A stretch of 64,000 bases of DNA, taken from positions 328,350 to 392,349 of the forward strand of contig CANMSO010000006.1 in assembly GCA_947500545.1 (NCBI GenBank). The letters are read 5' to 3'. Below the pieces are notes generated by a model, which saw nothing but the letters and a program-made list of their open reading frames with translations, had not been told where the DNA came from and made no database searches. Position numbers and translations under genes: made by a program. The stretch's first letter is position 1; every line of letters starts with the position of its first letter. The DNA comes from an uncultured Aquimarina sp. (GTDB taxonomy: Bacteria > Bacteroidota > Bacteroidia > Flavobacteriales > Flavobacteriaceae). Positions 35,842 through 44,876 of the stretch are shown piece after piece.

Positions 35842-36456
35842 TTGGAAACAAAAGACACATACAAAACTATAGACTCTGCAGGAGAAGAAGTTCTCTTTAA
35901 AGATCGAAATAGTAAATTTTTTGGATACACCTTTCCAATAACCTCTGAAGAGAATGCTAAACAGTATATAGAAATTCTAAAAAAACAACATCATTCTGCG
36001 CGACATTGGTGCTATGCGTGGCAGACAGGAACAGAAAACATAAAATATCGTGTCAATGATGACGGTGAGCCTTCTAATTCTGCGGGGCAACCAATTTATG
36101 GTCAAATCCAATCATTTGAGACGACCAATATATTAATTGTTGTAGTTCGCTATTTTGGTGGCACAAAATTAGGGGTGGGCGGATTGATAAACGCCTATAG
36201 AACTGCAGCTCAATTAGCTCTGGAAGCATCAATCATCGTAGAAAAAACCATCAATATTGACTTCCTTATTACTTTTGAATATAAGGACATGAACAAGGTC
36301 ATGCGAATTATAAAGGAAAACGCATTAAATATTATCAAACAAGAGCTTGAATTAAATTGTAAAATTCAAATTTCGGTTAGAAAAAAGATGGTTGATAAAA
36401 TAAAAGAGGTTTTTTCCCCGTTGTACGAAATAGAAATTGAAAGATTGGGTAGTTAG
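35842..36456 (+). CDS. YigZ/IMPACT family protein (UPF0029)
   Basis: A 204-aa protein. The N-terminal UPF0029 domain has SKFFGYTFPITSEENAKQYIEILKKQHHSARHWCYAWQ, NDDGEPSNSAGQPI and VVVRYFGGTKLGVGGLINAYR, all typical of YigZ and eukaryotic IMPACT. A C-terminal ferredoxin-like domain (DUF1949) follows. Start is TTG at 35842. Its end overlaps the convergent thioesterase gene by four bases. Biochemical role is unknown; members are linked to translation regulation. Confidence 0.88.
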   Translation: METKDTYKTIDSAGEEVLFKDRNSKFFGYTFPITSEENAKQYIEILKKQHHSARHWCYAWQTGTENIKYRVNDDGEPSNSAGQPIYGQIQSFETTNILIVVVRYFGGTKLGVGGLINAYRTAAQLALEASIIVEKTINIDFLITFEYKDMNKVMRIIKENALNIIKQELELNCKIQISVRKKMVDKIKEVFSPLYEIEIERLGS

Positions 36457-36857
36457 TGATTTTGTATTTTTTCAATTAAAAAAGGAGGACAAGGGATAGG
36501 TTTTCTAGTTTCACTATTAACAAAGACCAAAGTTGTAGAGGCTGTCGTTAGCAATTCTAGACTACTATTAAAAATTTCGTAGTCGAAAATAATCTTAACC
36601 GTAGGAATTTTCCTCAACGAAGTTTTAACAGTCAATTCATCGTCGAAGAACGCAGATTTCTTAAATTTAAGGTCTAAAGTAAACACAGGAAGCATAATAC
36701 CATTTTCTTCCATTGATTTATATGAGATTCCTAATCGGGACAACCAATCAATTCGTGCTAACTCTAAATACTGTGCATAATTGCCATGATGGACAATACC
36801 CATTTGATCAGTTTCAGAGTATCGCACTTTAAATTGAGTTTCTGAGGTGATTAGCAT
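36453..36857 (-). CDS. Acyl-CoA thioesterase, 4HBT (YbgC/FadM) family
   Basis: A 134-aa hot-dog-fold thioesterase. The signature RYSETDQMGIVHHGNYAQYLELARIDWL near residues 10-35 contains the catalytic Asp and the H-x-N-Y pattern. Acyl chain preference unknown. It is transcribed alone, convergent with the YigZ gene and divergent from dnaA. Confidence 0.9.
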   Translation of the reverse strand: MLITSETQFKVRYSETDQMGIVHHGNYAQYLELARIDWLSRLGISYKSMEENGIMLPVFTLDLKFKKSAFFDDELTVKTSLRKIPTVKIIFDYEIFNSSLELLTTASTTLVFVNSETRKPIPCPPFLIEKIQNH

Positions 36858-37054
36858 GTTTTAAATTGAGTGATTATTAACATAAGTAAAAGTAGTACTA
36901 TCAAATTATGCAAAAAAAATAATTAATATTCAACCCCCTAATCGTTTTTTTTTTACATTTTTTGTTCACATATTTGTCATGCAAAAACAGTAAGGAGTTT
37001 TTTCAACACAATTTCTTTTAGTAACCTAATAAAATAGTTAATCTAGCCAATAGA

Positions 37055-38482
37055 ATGAATATAACTGCGCAATCAGTTTGGGATAACTGCCTATCTTTTA
37101 TAGAAGACAATATTACTCCACAAGCTTTTAAAACTTGGTTTGAACCAATCAAAGCTGTAAAACTTACAGATGGCGCTCTAAGTATTCAGGTTCCCAGTAA
37201 ATTTTTTTACGAATGGTTAGAGGAACATTATGTTAACCTACTCAAGGTATCTTTGACTCGTGAACTAGGAGAACATGCAAAATTGGTTTACGTTATTAAA
37301 ATGGAGAATACATATGGTAATAAAAAACCATTCACAGAAAAAATCCCTAGTGCAAACCGCACTTCTGTAAACTCTCAAGAAGTAGATGTACCCATTAAGA
37401 GCAAAAATCCAGAGCTAAAAAATCCATTTGTAATTCCGGGAATACGCAATGTTAAGATTGAATCTCAACTAAATCCCAGTTATAATTTTGAAAACTTTTT
37501 AGAAGGAGACTCTAATAGACTAGCTCGTTCTGCGGGAATGGCAGTTGCCAACAAACCAGGAGGAACATCTTTTAACCCATTACTTATTTTTGGTGGGGTT
37601 GGTTTAGGAAAAACACATCTTGCCCATGCAATTGGTGTAAACATAAAAGATAATTACCCAGAGAAAACAGTTCTATATATCTCTGCGGAAAAATTTACTC
37701 AACAATATATTGAATCTGTTAAAAAGAATAACCGAAATGACTTTATTCATTTTTACCAAATCATAGATGTACTTATTGTTGATGACATACAATTATTATC
37801 TGGCAAGGCTGGTACACAGGATGTATTCTTCCATATTTTCAACCATTTGCACCAAAACGGAAAACAGGTTATACTAACTAGCGACAAAGCACCTGTAGAT
37901 ATGCAAGACATAGAGCAGAGATTACTTTCTCGCTTTAAGTGGGGATTATCTGCCGAATTACATCAACCAGATTTTGAAACAAGAGTTTCTATTATAAAAA
38001 ATAAACTGTATCGTGATGGTGTAGAGATGCCTGAAGAAATAGTTGAATTTTTGGCAAATAACATTAAAACCAATATTCGTGAGTTAGAAGGAGCAATTAT
38101 CTCTTTGATAGCACACTCCTCTTTTAACAAAAAGGATATCACAATAGATCTTGCAAAAGCAATTGTAGACAACTATGTAAAAAATACTAAGCGTGAAGTC
38201 TCTATTGATTACATTCAGAAAGTAGTAAGTGATTATTTTCAAATGGATGTTGAAACACTTCAATCTAAGACAAGAAAGCGTCATATTGTACAAGCTCGTC
38301 AATTAGCTATGTTTTTTGCAAAAAAACTTACTAAGGCTTCATTAGCCAGTATAGGAACCCAAATAGGAAAACGCGATCATGCAACGGTTTTACACGCATG
38401 TAAAACAGTAGACAACCTTTCTTCTACAGACAAACAATTTAGAAAATACGTAGAGGACCTAGGAAAGAAACTTACTCTGTAA
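37055..38482 (+). CDS. dnaA: Chromosomal replication initiator DnaA
   Basis: Replication initiator, 475 aa. Domain I covers about 1-85 (WDNCLSFIEDNITPQAFKTWF), with a linker to about 140. The AAA+ domain follows: Walker A in FGGVGLGKTHLAHA, Walker B in VLIVDDIQLLSGK, and sensor motifs in ILTSDKAP and LLSRFKWGL. Domain IV has the DnaA-box-binding signature IGKRDHATVLHACKTV. No cluster of TTATCCACA-like boxes was seen in the 197 bases upstream, so an adjacent origin is not supported. A low-molecular-weight phosphatase gene follows after 14 bases. Confidence 0.97.
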   Translation: MNITAQSVWDNCLSFIEDNITPQAFKTWFEPIKAVKLTDGALSIQVPSKFFYEWLEEHYVNLLKVSLTRELGEHAKLVYVIKMENTYGNKKPFTEKIPSANRTSVNSQEVDVPIKSKNPELKNPFVIPGIRNVKIESQLNPSYNFENFLEGDSNRLARSAGMAVANKPGGTSFNPLLIFGGVGLGKTHLAHAIGVNIKDNYPEKTVLYISAEKFTQQYIESVKKNNRNDFIHFYQIIDVLIVDDIQLLSGKAGTQDVFFHIFNHLHQNGKQVILTSDKAPVDMQDIEQRLLSRFKWGLSAELHQPDFETRVSIIKNKLYRDGVEMPEEIVEFLANNIKTNIRELEGAIISLIAHSSFNKKDITIDLAKAIVDNYVKNTKREVSIDYIQKVVSDYFQMDVETLQSKTRKRHIVQARQLAMFFAKKLTKASLASIGTQIGKRDHATVLHACKTVDNLSSTDKQFRKYVEDLGKKLTL

Positions 38483-38496
38483 CAACCCTTACCTCA

Positions 38497-38961
38497 ATGA
38501 AAACCAAAATTTTGATGGTATGTCTGGGGAATATTTGCAGATCCCCTTTGGCAGAAGGCATTCTAAAATCAAAACTAGACCCCGATGAATATATGGTAGA
38601 ATCATGTGGCACTAGTAACTATCACATTGGCAGTAAACCAGATAAGCGATCAATTGACATTGGCATCAAATACGGAATCGACATTAACAACCAGAGAGCA
38701 GCCCAGTTTAGTATAGATGATTTTGAAACATACGATTACATTTACGTAATGGACAATGCCAATTATAAAGACATCACACAACTTTCTGATGATATCAAAA
38801 ATAGAAGTAAAGTGAAGCTTATTCTTGAAGAGCTATACCCAAATAACCATTTAGATGTTCCAGATCCGTATTATGGTGGTGAACAAGGCTTTGAAGATGT
38901 ATACCAAATGCTCAATAAAGCCTGCGACAACATCGTTATTAAACTAGAAAAGCTTAGTTAA
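38497..38961 (+). CDS. Low-molecular-weight protein-tyrosine phosphatase
   Basis: A 154-aa phosphatase. The P-loop VCLGNICRSPLAEG near residues 8-21 matches C-x5-R-S/T, and the general-acid loop DVPDPYYGGEQGFEDVY has the conserved DPYY. In bacteria such enzymes often act on tyrosine-phosphorylated polysaccharide kinases or arginine-phosphate; the target here is not known. It is adjacent to dnaA and probably co-transcribed. Confidence 0.92.
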   Translation: MKTKILMVCLGNICRSPLAEGILKSKLDPDEYMVESCGTSNYHIGSKPDKRSIDIGIKYGIDINNQRAAQFSIDDFETYDYIYVMDNANYKDITQLSDDIKNRSKVKLILEELYPNNHLDVPDPYYGGEQGFEDVYQMLNKACDNIVIKLEKLS

Positions 38962-39069
38962 CTTTTACAGCCATAAAGTTTTTGTATATTTAGATTTGCA
39001 ATATGACTGTACATTTTTAAATTAGGCCAAAAAACTTAATCAAAAAAAATCATTCATTAAAAAAAACCT

Positions 39070-39801
39070 ATGGAGCTTAAACCCCTAGATCCCAAAGGAA
39101 AATTATACTTAATACCTACTAGATTAGGAGATGACGTCCCTTTAGAAGTACTTCCTATATCTATAAAAAAAGTTTTAGAACAGGTTAATCATTATATCGT
39201 TGAAAACGAGAAACCCACTCGTAGATTCATAAAAAAGGTAAGCCCAAGTAAATCACAACGATCACTGGTTATCCATACAGTAAACAAATACACTGATGTC
39301 TCAGAAATCCCTGGCTACCTAACACCTTGTCTTAACGGCGAATCTATTGGTTTGTTATCCGATGCTGGCTGTCCAGGAATTGCAGACCCTGGTGCAGAAG
39401 TTATAAAAATAGCTCACGAAAAAAACATACAAGTTATACCTCTTGTAGGCCCTTCATCTATATTATTAGCAATGATGAGCAGCGGAATGAACGGTCAGAG
39501 TTTTACTTTTAACGGATACCTTCCTATTGATAAAACAGAAAGAAAGTCAACCATCAAAAGGCTGGAGAAGGTTTCTTTGGAAAAAAATCAGGCACAAATT
39601 TTTATTGAAACCCCTTACCGAAACGATAAAATGTTTTCTGATTTGAAATCTATATTGCATGCAAACACACGACTATGTATTGCTTGTGATATTACCCTAA
39701 CAACTGAATATATTGCTACAAAAAGTGTAGAACAATGGAAAAAAGAAGAAATTGATCTTCATAAAAGACCAACAATATATATTATTCAGAGAGACTACTA
39801 A
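39070..39801 (+). CDS. RsmI-like SAM-dependent methyltransferase
   Basis: A 243-aa protein of the tetrapyrrole methylase fold, similar to RsmI (2'-O-methylation of 16S rRNA C1402). LYLIPTRLGDD is the N-terminal strand, ESIGLLSDAGCPGIADPGAEVI matches the RsmI LLSDAGTPLISDPG signature, and IPLVGPSSILLAMMSSG follows. It is shorter than RsmI and lacks its C-terminal extension, so it is the short form usually annotated only as a SAM methyltransferase. The target is therefore uncertain. Confidence 0.85.
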   Translation: MELKPLDPKGKLYLIPTRLGDDVPLEVLPISIKKVLEQVNHYIVENEKPTRRFIKKVSPSKSQRSLVIHTVNKYTDVSEIPGYLTPCLNGESIGLLSDAGCPGIADPGAEVIKIAHEKNIQVIPLVGPSSILLAMMSSGMNGQSFTFNGYLPIDKTERKSTIKRLEKVSLEKNQAQIFIETPYRNDKMFSDLKSILHANTRLCIACDITLTTEYIATKSVEQWKKEEIDLHKRPTIYIIQRDY

Positions 39802-39815
39802 CAACAACACAAAGA

Positions 39816-40460
39816 CTATAGTGAAGCTTTTGCTTTTCTGTTTGCAACCACAAAAGATGTATCATACCCACCAAACCGTTTCATGTAGTATCTAATTGTT
39901 GTTCCAAAAGCATCAGCAAAACCCTCTACTCCTCCGCTACGCAGATATCTCTTTACAGAATTTGGCCCTCCCAAGTGTGCAGCTGCAAGAATTCCGGATT
40001 CTGTAATCTCGATTCCATTCATTCTTTTACCAACGAACCATTTAATATCTCTGCGTAAAACCCATTTATTTCTTGAAAGGTAAGCGTAAAATGCTTTTTC
40101 CTGAAGTGCCGGATTATTAAGAAACTTATTTCTGTTAACATTCTTAATTCCTATTAGATCTAAAGTACCCTTACCAAACTGATATTTGCCAAGGTAACCA
40201 AATTGGTTCACGACTCCGTAATCCCCTCTTGATTCTTTAAACGCAACAGCTTCTTTGAATCCTATATAAGATTTTCCTAACTCTGGAGATACAATCACCC
40301 CTTCATCTTCAATCTCATTAAAATTAGGTGCAATATAATACAGATCTAAACCAGCTGTACTATAAGAACTAAAATCTAAACGTTCTTTTGTCGTAAAACT
40401 TAACAAGAGCACCCCCCCAATTGTAAGTAATATAGATAATCCTATTATCCTCTTTATCAT
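39816..40460 (-). CDS. Lytic transglycosylase-like peptidoglycan hydrolase
   Basis: A 214-aa membrane-anchored protein. ATG 40460 is preferred, because the upstream frame contains the promoter. A signal-anchor helix is at about 3-22 (IIGLSILLTIGGVLLLSF). The catalytic domain has FKESRGDYGVVNQFGYLGKYQFGKGTLDLIG, where the Glu of ESRG is at the position of the SLT catalytic acid, and AAHLGGPNSVKRYL, matching the typical lysozyme-like helix. A role in cell-wall turnover is inferred. It converges with the RsmI-like gene. Confidence 0.78.
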   Translation of the reverse strand: MIKRIIGLSILLTIGGVLLLSFTTKERLDFSSYSTAGLDLYYIAPNFNEIEDEGVIVSPELGKSYIGFKEAVAFKESRGDYGVVNQFGYLGKYQFGKGTLDLIGIKNVNRNKFLNNPALQEKAFYAYLSRNKWVLRRDIKWFVGKRMNGIEITESGILAAAHLGGPNSVKRYLRSGGVEGFADAFGTTIRYYMKRFGGYDTSFVVANRKAKASL

Positions 40461-40520
40461 ATAAAAAATTTCTAAGTAGCCATTAAAAAAATGGTCCCCT
40501 CTACTTAAATTTTTGCCGTG

Positions 40521-40528
40521 CAAATATA
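40521..40528 (-). promoter_or_regulatory. -7 promoter element of the lytic transglycosylase gene
   Basis: On the minus strand TATATTTG matches TAnnTTTG, about 60 bases before ATG 40460. It lies within the upstream open frame, which argues against the longer protein. Confidence 0.5.
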
Positions 40529-40598
40529 CGGCGTTTTTTTAAACAATAAGCAATAATATGTTAAAATAATTATAACGTTGAATAACAGTGTTTTACAT

Positions 40599-40623
40599 AA
40601 AAAAAGCAGGGGGAAAACCCCCT
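40599..40623 (-). terminator. Terminator downstream of mltG
   Basis: Six-bp GC-rich stem AGGGGG / CCCCCT with a four-base loop. On the minus strand it is followed by GC and seven T, a strong rho-independent terminator for the dapF-GNAT-mltG transcript. Confidence 0.8.
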
Positions 40624-40812
40624 AAAATCATTAATTATGACAGAAACTAAACACTTAAACGTCAATCTATGTGTTTTGATCGGTAAAAAATGATTTATCT
40701 AAACCAGAAGTAATTCACAAAAAAAACACAATTTTGTTAATAAGTAAATCTAGATTTACATCAAAAAAGAAAAATAACTTGATTTTTTCCTACAAAAGTA
40801 TGAGGCCAAAAT
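40624..40812. other. Intergenic sequence with a 16-bp palindrome
   Basis: With the flanking terminator and promoter region, the gene-free stretch here runs from 40461 to 40812. It holds a perfect palindrome GTAAATCTAGATTTAC at 40744-40759 and a minus-strand TACTTTTG at 40793-40800 just after the mltG stop. No convincing gene is seen. Confidence 0.5.
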
Positions 40813-41856
40813 TTATCGATTTATCCCCTGTTTATTAATCCAATTAACATACTGTTTTTTATTCCGATTATGCTGACTTAGTGTCTTTGCAAATTTATGG
40901 TATCCCATATTTTCCACATTGGCCACAAAAAAATAGTATCCATGCCTTTCATAGTTAAGAACAGCATCAATTGAAGAAATATCTGGCATAGTTATAGGCC
41001 CTGGCGGTAACTCTGCATATTTATAAGTATTATAAGGACTATCCAATTCTAAATCTTTATAAAGAACACGTTTAATTACCACATCCCAATCATTACGGTG
41101 TTTTTTTATAGCATAAATCACAGTAGGGTCTGCATCCAGCTTCCAACCGTTATTATATCTATTCATATACACACCCGCCACTCTTGGTCGCTCATCAACC
41201 TTAGCTGTTTCTTTTTGCACAATAGAAGCTATCGTTACTACCTGATTAGGGTTTAAACCTATTTCTTTAGCCTTTGCCATGCGTTTATCATTCCAGAATC
41301 GCTTATACTCTTTCAGCATTCTATCTCTAAATTGAATAGCAGAAGTGTTCCAGAAGAATTCATACTTATTAGGAACATACATTGATAAAGCCGTTTCTAA
41401 AGAAAACTTGTTAGCTTCTAAAAAAGAGGGGGTTTTAAATGACTCAATTAGTGAAATGCTATCTGCCTCTATCTGACCAGCAATTCTACCAGCAAGATTT
41501 TCTAGTCGCTCTTGATTATTAAAATTGACATAGATTGGAGTATTCTTACTACGTAAAACATTAATAATTTCATTATTATTAAGCCCTTTACTTATGATAT
41601 AACGTCCCGCTTTAATATTATTTATATATCCTTTCCTTCTGGCAATCCTATCAAAACTATAAATATCCTTTACAATTGGACTAACCGCTTCAATAAGCTC
41701 GGTATACGTTCCTTCTGTAGGTATGTAGACAGTTGTAGTTTCAGATTCAAAATTAGTGTTTGGCGAAAACACAGCCTGGTAAACATTATAAGCAAAAATC
41801 CCTCCTGCCACTAATCCTATTAGTGCGATTGCAAATATTATTTTTTTAATGTACAT
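40813..41856 (-). CDS. mltG: Endolytic transglycosylase MltG
   Basis: Inner-membrane enzyme that cuts nascent glycan strands and ends their polymerisation. It is 347 aa, with a TM helix at 5-25 (IIFAIALIGLVAGGIFAYNVY). The YceG-like domain has the catalytic Glu in VTIASIVQKETAKVDERPRVAGVYMNR, followed by LDADPTVIYAI and SPYNTYKYAELPPGPI. It overlaps the upstream GNAT gene by 11 bases and has a terminator downstream. It forms an operon with dapF and the GNAT gene. Confidence 0.95.
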   Translation of the reverse strand: MYIKKIIFAIALIGLVAGGIFAYNVYQAVFSPNTNFESETTTVYIPTEGTYTELIEAVSPIVKDIYSFDRIARRKGYINNIKAGRYIISKGLNNNEIINVLRSKNTPIYVNFNNQERLENLAGRIAGQIEADSISLIESFKTPSFLEANKFSLETALSMYVPNKYEFFWNTSAIQFRDRMLKEYKRFWNDKRMAKAKEIGLNPNQVVTIASIVQKETAKVDERPRVAGVYMNRYNNGWKLDADPTVIYAIKKHRNDWDVVIKRVLYKDLELDSPYNTYKYAELPPGPITMPDISSIDAVLNYERHGYYFFVANVENMGYHKFAKTLSQHNRNKKQYVNWINKQGINR

Positions 41857-42373
41857 ATAACAATTGATATAAAAACTCGTCTTTATACGAGTCGTTTACT
41901 AAATTCCATTCCTTTTTTACACCTACTTTACTGAATCCCTTATTTTCAAATAAATTAATGCTCGCTTGATTATCTTGAGCAATATTGGCATACAATTGAT
42001 GTAATCTAAGATGAGTGAACCCATAGTTAATTATTAACTCAAGAGCTTCTGCTCCATATCCTTTGCCTCTATCTTTATCCTCTGCTATAATTATTCCTAC
42101 TCCAGATCTATTATGAGTAGGGTTATAATCAAATAAATCAATAAGCCCCAAAGTTGCATGATCATTAGAGCAAATGACCAATCGTAATTGTTTTGCTTCA
42201 TAGATATCTTGATGAGCATTCTCTAGATACTGTTTGATCAAAAAACGAGAATATGGAGTTTGTGTAGAGCTCATTTCCCAGATCCGTTCATTGTTTTCAA
42301 TAATGTATATAAAATCAAGATCTTCTGGCTCAAGAGCCCTTAGATAAATGTTTTTCCCTTTTAATGTTAACAT
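41846..42373 (-). CDS. GNAT family N-acetyltransferase (RimJ/RimL-like)
   Basis: A 175-aa acetyltransferase. LKGKNIYLRALEPEDLDFIYIIENN is the usual RimJ/RimL N-terminus, IAEDKDRGKGYGAEALELIINYGF carries the acetyl-CoA motif, and ASINLFENKGFSKVG ends the fold. Substrate may be a ribosomal N-terminus or small molecule. Its ATG overlaps dapF by seven bases and its end overlaps mltG, so all three are tightly coupled. Confidence 0.87.
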   Translation of the reverse strand: MLTLKGKNIYLRALEPEDLDFIYIIENNERIWEMSSTQTPYSRFLIKQYLENAHQDIYEAKQLRLVICSNDHATLGLIDLFDYNPTHNRSGVGIIIAEDKDRGKGYGAEALELIINYGFTHLRLHQLYANIAQDNQASINLFENKGFSKVGVKKEWNLVNDSYKDEFLYQLLYVH

Positions 42374-43152
42374 ACGATCTCTCCCTTAAAAACCTGTTCT
42401 GCCGGGCCAATTAGAAAAATATCTTCGTACCCAAGCTTAGTTTGTTTAAAAGTAACCCTTAACTCCCCTCCTTCTGTACTAATACTCACTTCTTCTTTAT
42501 CTGTTCGTTTTGTTGCATGCATAGAAAGAGCAACCGCTGTTACACCCGTCCCACACGATAATGTTTCATCCTCTACACCTCTTTCATAAGTACGCACAGC
42601 GAACAAGTTTCCGTTTTTCTTTTCAACAAAATTCACATTGCTCCCAGATTCAAAGTAAGGGGCACCATTTCTAATTTTTCGCCCTTCATTTTCAACATCA
42701 AAATTAGACAAACCATTTACCATTGTAACATGATGAGGTGATCCGGTATCCAAAAACAAATGAGAATCATATTTCTCAATATCTGAAACATCCTGCATTT
42801 GTAGATACACTAATCCATCTTTTATAATCGCTTTGTGTTTCCCATCAATTGCAGTAAATACAGCACGATCCTTTATAATACCTAAAAAGGAAGCAAAAGC
42901 AACCAGGCATCTTCCACCATTTCCACACATAGAGCTCTCATTGCCATCAGCATTAAAATAAACCATTTTAAAATCATCCTCTTGATTGTCAGGGAGTTCC
43001 AGCAGCATTAAACCATCTGCACCAATACCAAATTTTCTATCACAAAGTCTAGAGAACAATTTGGTATTATTTTTGGACAATATTGATTTTCTATTATCAA
43101 CGATAATAAAATCATTACCCGTGCCTTGATATTTATAAAAAGTAAGTGTCAT
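42367..43152 (-). CDS. dapF: Diaminopimelate epimerase
   Basis: Converts LL- to meso-diaminopimelate for lysine and peptidoglycan. It is 261 aa. YQGTGNDFIIVDN opens the first half. The two catalytic cysteines are in SSMCGNGGRC and TLSCGTGVTAVAL, and GSPHHV and RTYERGVEDET complete the active site. On the minus strand TACCTTTG at 43173-43180 is a likely -7 promoter element 20 bases before the ATG. It is the first gene of the dapF-GNAT-mltG operon. Confidence 0.95.
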   Translation of the reverse strand: MTLTFYKYQGTGNDFIIVDNRKSILSKNNTKLFSRLCDRKFGIGADGLMLLELPDNQEDDFKMVYFNADGNESSMCGNGGRCLVAFASFLGIIKDRAVFTAIDGKHKAIIKDGLVYLQMQDVSDIEKYDSHLFLDTGSPHHVTMVNGLSNFDVENEGRKIRNGAPYFESGSNVNFVEKKNGNLFAVRTYERGVEDETLSCGTGVTAVALSMHATKRTDKEEVSISTEGGELRVTFKQTKLGYEDIFLIGPAEQVFKGEIVC

Positions 43153-43172
43153 TATTGTTCAATTGTAAAGAA

Positions 43173-43180
43173 CAAAGGTA
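43173..43180 (-). promoter_or_regulatory. -7 promoter element of dapF
   Basis: TACCTTTG on the minus strand matches TAnnTTTG. A TTTTG lies upstream but with only a 15-base spacer, shorter than normal. Confidence 0.45.
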
Positions 43181-43319
43181 CAAAGAATGTTAACACAAAA
43201 CCGTTGTTAATTATGAGTTAAATTTCGAAAAAAAAGTATACTATAAGTGTAATTTTAAGAGTTATTAGCAGTCTATTAGAAAATAGACATTAGTAAAACA
43301 AAAAAAAAGAAACAAGGAG

Positions 43320-44738
43320 ATGAAAAGATTTTTGAGTTTATTGGCAGTTGCCATTCTGGCAGGAGTATTAACCCTAGGGACCTACAAATTATTTTTGGAA
43401 CCAGAAAACATTGTAATTAACGAGGATCGAACAAAGTCAAGTCTAATCCCAGCAAATTATATGGTATCAAACACCAACACTAACCTAACAAATGCGGGAA
43501 TTGATTTTACTGTGGCTGCTGAAAAAACAGTAAACGCCGTGGTACATGTTAAACAATATGGCGTGACAAAATCTCCAAGAAATTTGATGGAATTCTTCAG
43601 AAATGGTGGGTCCGAAGAAAGAAGAATTCAGGGCGCAGGATCCGGAGTTATTATAACTGAAGATGGGTATATTGTTACAAACAATCATGTTATAGATGGA
43701 GCAACTGATCTGGAAGTAACACTAAACAATAACAAATCTTATAAGGCAAAAGTTGTAGGCACAGCGCCGCAATCGGATATTGCCTTGATTAAGATTGAAA
43801 CAGACGAAAGACTCTCCTATATACCTTTTGGAGATTCTAATGCTGCAAAAATTGGAGAATGGGTTCTTGCAGTAGGTAATCCATTCAACCTTACTTCTAC
43901 CGTAACCGCAGGTATCATAAGTGCAAAATCAAGAGATCTTAATATATATGATGATAAAGCACAATCTTTTATACAAACTGATGCCGCTATTAATCCGGGC
44001 AACAGTGGAGGTGCTTTAGTAAATACCAGAGGTGAATTAATAGGCATAAACACAGCGATTACATCTCAAACCGGAAGTTACGTTGGATATGCCTTTGCAG
44101 TCCCTTCAAATAATGCCAAAAAAATCATAGATGATATCATTGAATTTGGAGATGTGCAACGAGGAATATTAGGGATAAGAGGCGGCACAATTAACCCAAG
44201 AGCAATGGAAGAATATTCAATTTCTGTTTCACAAGGAGTTTTTGTTGCTTCAGTAGCCGAAGATAGTGGTGCAAAAAAAGCTGGACTTCTCAAAGGAGAT
44301 GTGATACGAGAAATTGATGGTTTACAGATACGTAAATTTGCTGATTTAACGGGTTATGTAAACAGCAAGAGACCTAAAGATGTAATTAATGTTAAAGTTT
44401 TGAGGAGAAATAAAGAACTAGTTTTACCTGTGGTACTATCTAAATATGAGATCCAGAACTATAATATTACAGATGTTGGTGTTGAAGTAGTTAACCCTCC
44501 AGAAGGTTATCTTAAGAAATTCAACCTTGATCATGGGGTTGTAATAAGCAAAGCGCTTAGTGCAAGAATGAAAAGATATAATCTAGAAGGACTTATAATA
44601 AGCGAAATTGATGGTAAAAAGGTAAAAAATGTGTTAGATGTGAAAGAAATTATTGAAAGTAAATATTCTGAAGATGATATCACAATAAGCCTTATTGACC
44701 GAAACGGAGAGAAAAAAGAATTTGTTTTTCAGAATTAA
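43320..44738 (+). CDS. DegP/HtrA-type periplasmic serine protease
   Basis: A 472-aa envelope protease/chaperone. An N-terminal helix at 4-25 exports or anchors it. The trypsin-like domain has the full triad: His123 in TNNHVI, Asp153 in QSDIALIK, and Ser229 in NPGNSGGALV. Two PDZ domains follow, the first around GVFVASVAEDSGAKKAGLLKGDVI and the second near the C-terminus (IISEIDGKKV). In the leader, GTCTATT-AGAA-AATAGAC (43271-43288) forms a hairpin. AAGGAG directly abuts the ATG without a spacer. Downstream is a strong terminator. Confidence 0.93.
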   Translation: MKRFLSLLAVAILAGVLTLGTYKLFLEPENIVINEDRTKSSLIPANYMVSNTNTNLTNAGIDFTVAAEKTVNAVVHVKQYGVTKSPRNLMEFFRNGGSEERRIQGAGSGVIITEDGYIVTNNHVIDGATDLEVTLNNNKSYKAKVVGTAPQSDIALIKIETDERLSYIPFGDSNAAKIGEWVLAVGNPFNLTSTVTAGIISAKSRDLNIYDDKAQSFIQTDAAINPGNSGGALVNTRGELIGINTAITSQTGSYVGYAFAVPSNNAKKIIDDIIEFGDVQRGILGIRGGTINPRAMEEYSISVSQGVFVASVAEDSGAKKAGLLKGDVIREIDGLQIRKFADLTGYVNSKRPKDVINVKVLRRNKELVLPVVLSKYEIQNYNITDVGVEVVNPPEGYLKKFNLDHGVVISKALSARMKRYNLEGLIISEIDGKKVKNVLDVKEIIESKYSEDDITISLIDRNGEKKEFVFQN

Positions 44739-44762
44739 GCAAAAAACCATATATAATCATAC

Positions 44763-44797
44763 ATCCCATTGCTTTCTTAAAGCAATGGGATTTTTTT
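44763..44797 (+). terminator. Terminator after the HtrA-type gene
   Basis: A 13-bp perfect inverted repeat (44763-44775 and 44779-44791) with a three-base loop, followed by seven T. Confidence 0.9.
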
Positions 44798-44809
44798 ATT
44801 AAAAAAGAC

Positions 44810-44840
44810 TTTACGAAAACGTTTGAAATATATACTTTTG
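44810..44840 (+). promoter_or_regulatory. Bacteroidota-type promoter of the GAPDH gene
   Basis: TTTA (44810-44813) is followed after 19 bases by TACTTTTG (44833-44840). The -7 half is a perfect match and the -33 half differs by one base. The leader would be about 33 bases. Confidence 0.7.
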
Positions 44841-44876
44841 CACGAAATTTCAAGACTATAACAAAACACAACTATT

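Noticed and set aside
40637..40693. 18-codon plus-strand ORF starting MTETKHL
   Set aside because: No promoter or ribosome-binding support, and it lies just downstream of a minus-strand operon; likely chance.
43314..43322. AAGGAG as a Shine-Dalgarno site of the HtrA-type gene
   Set aside because: It abuts the ATG with no spacer, and Bacteroidota rely little on such sites.
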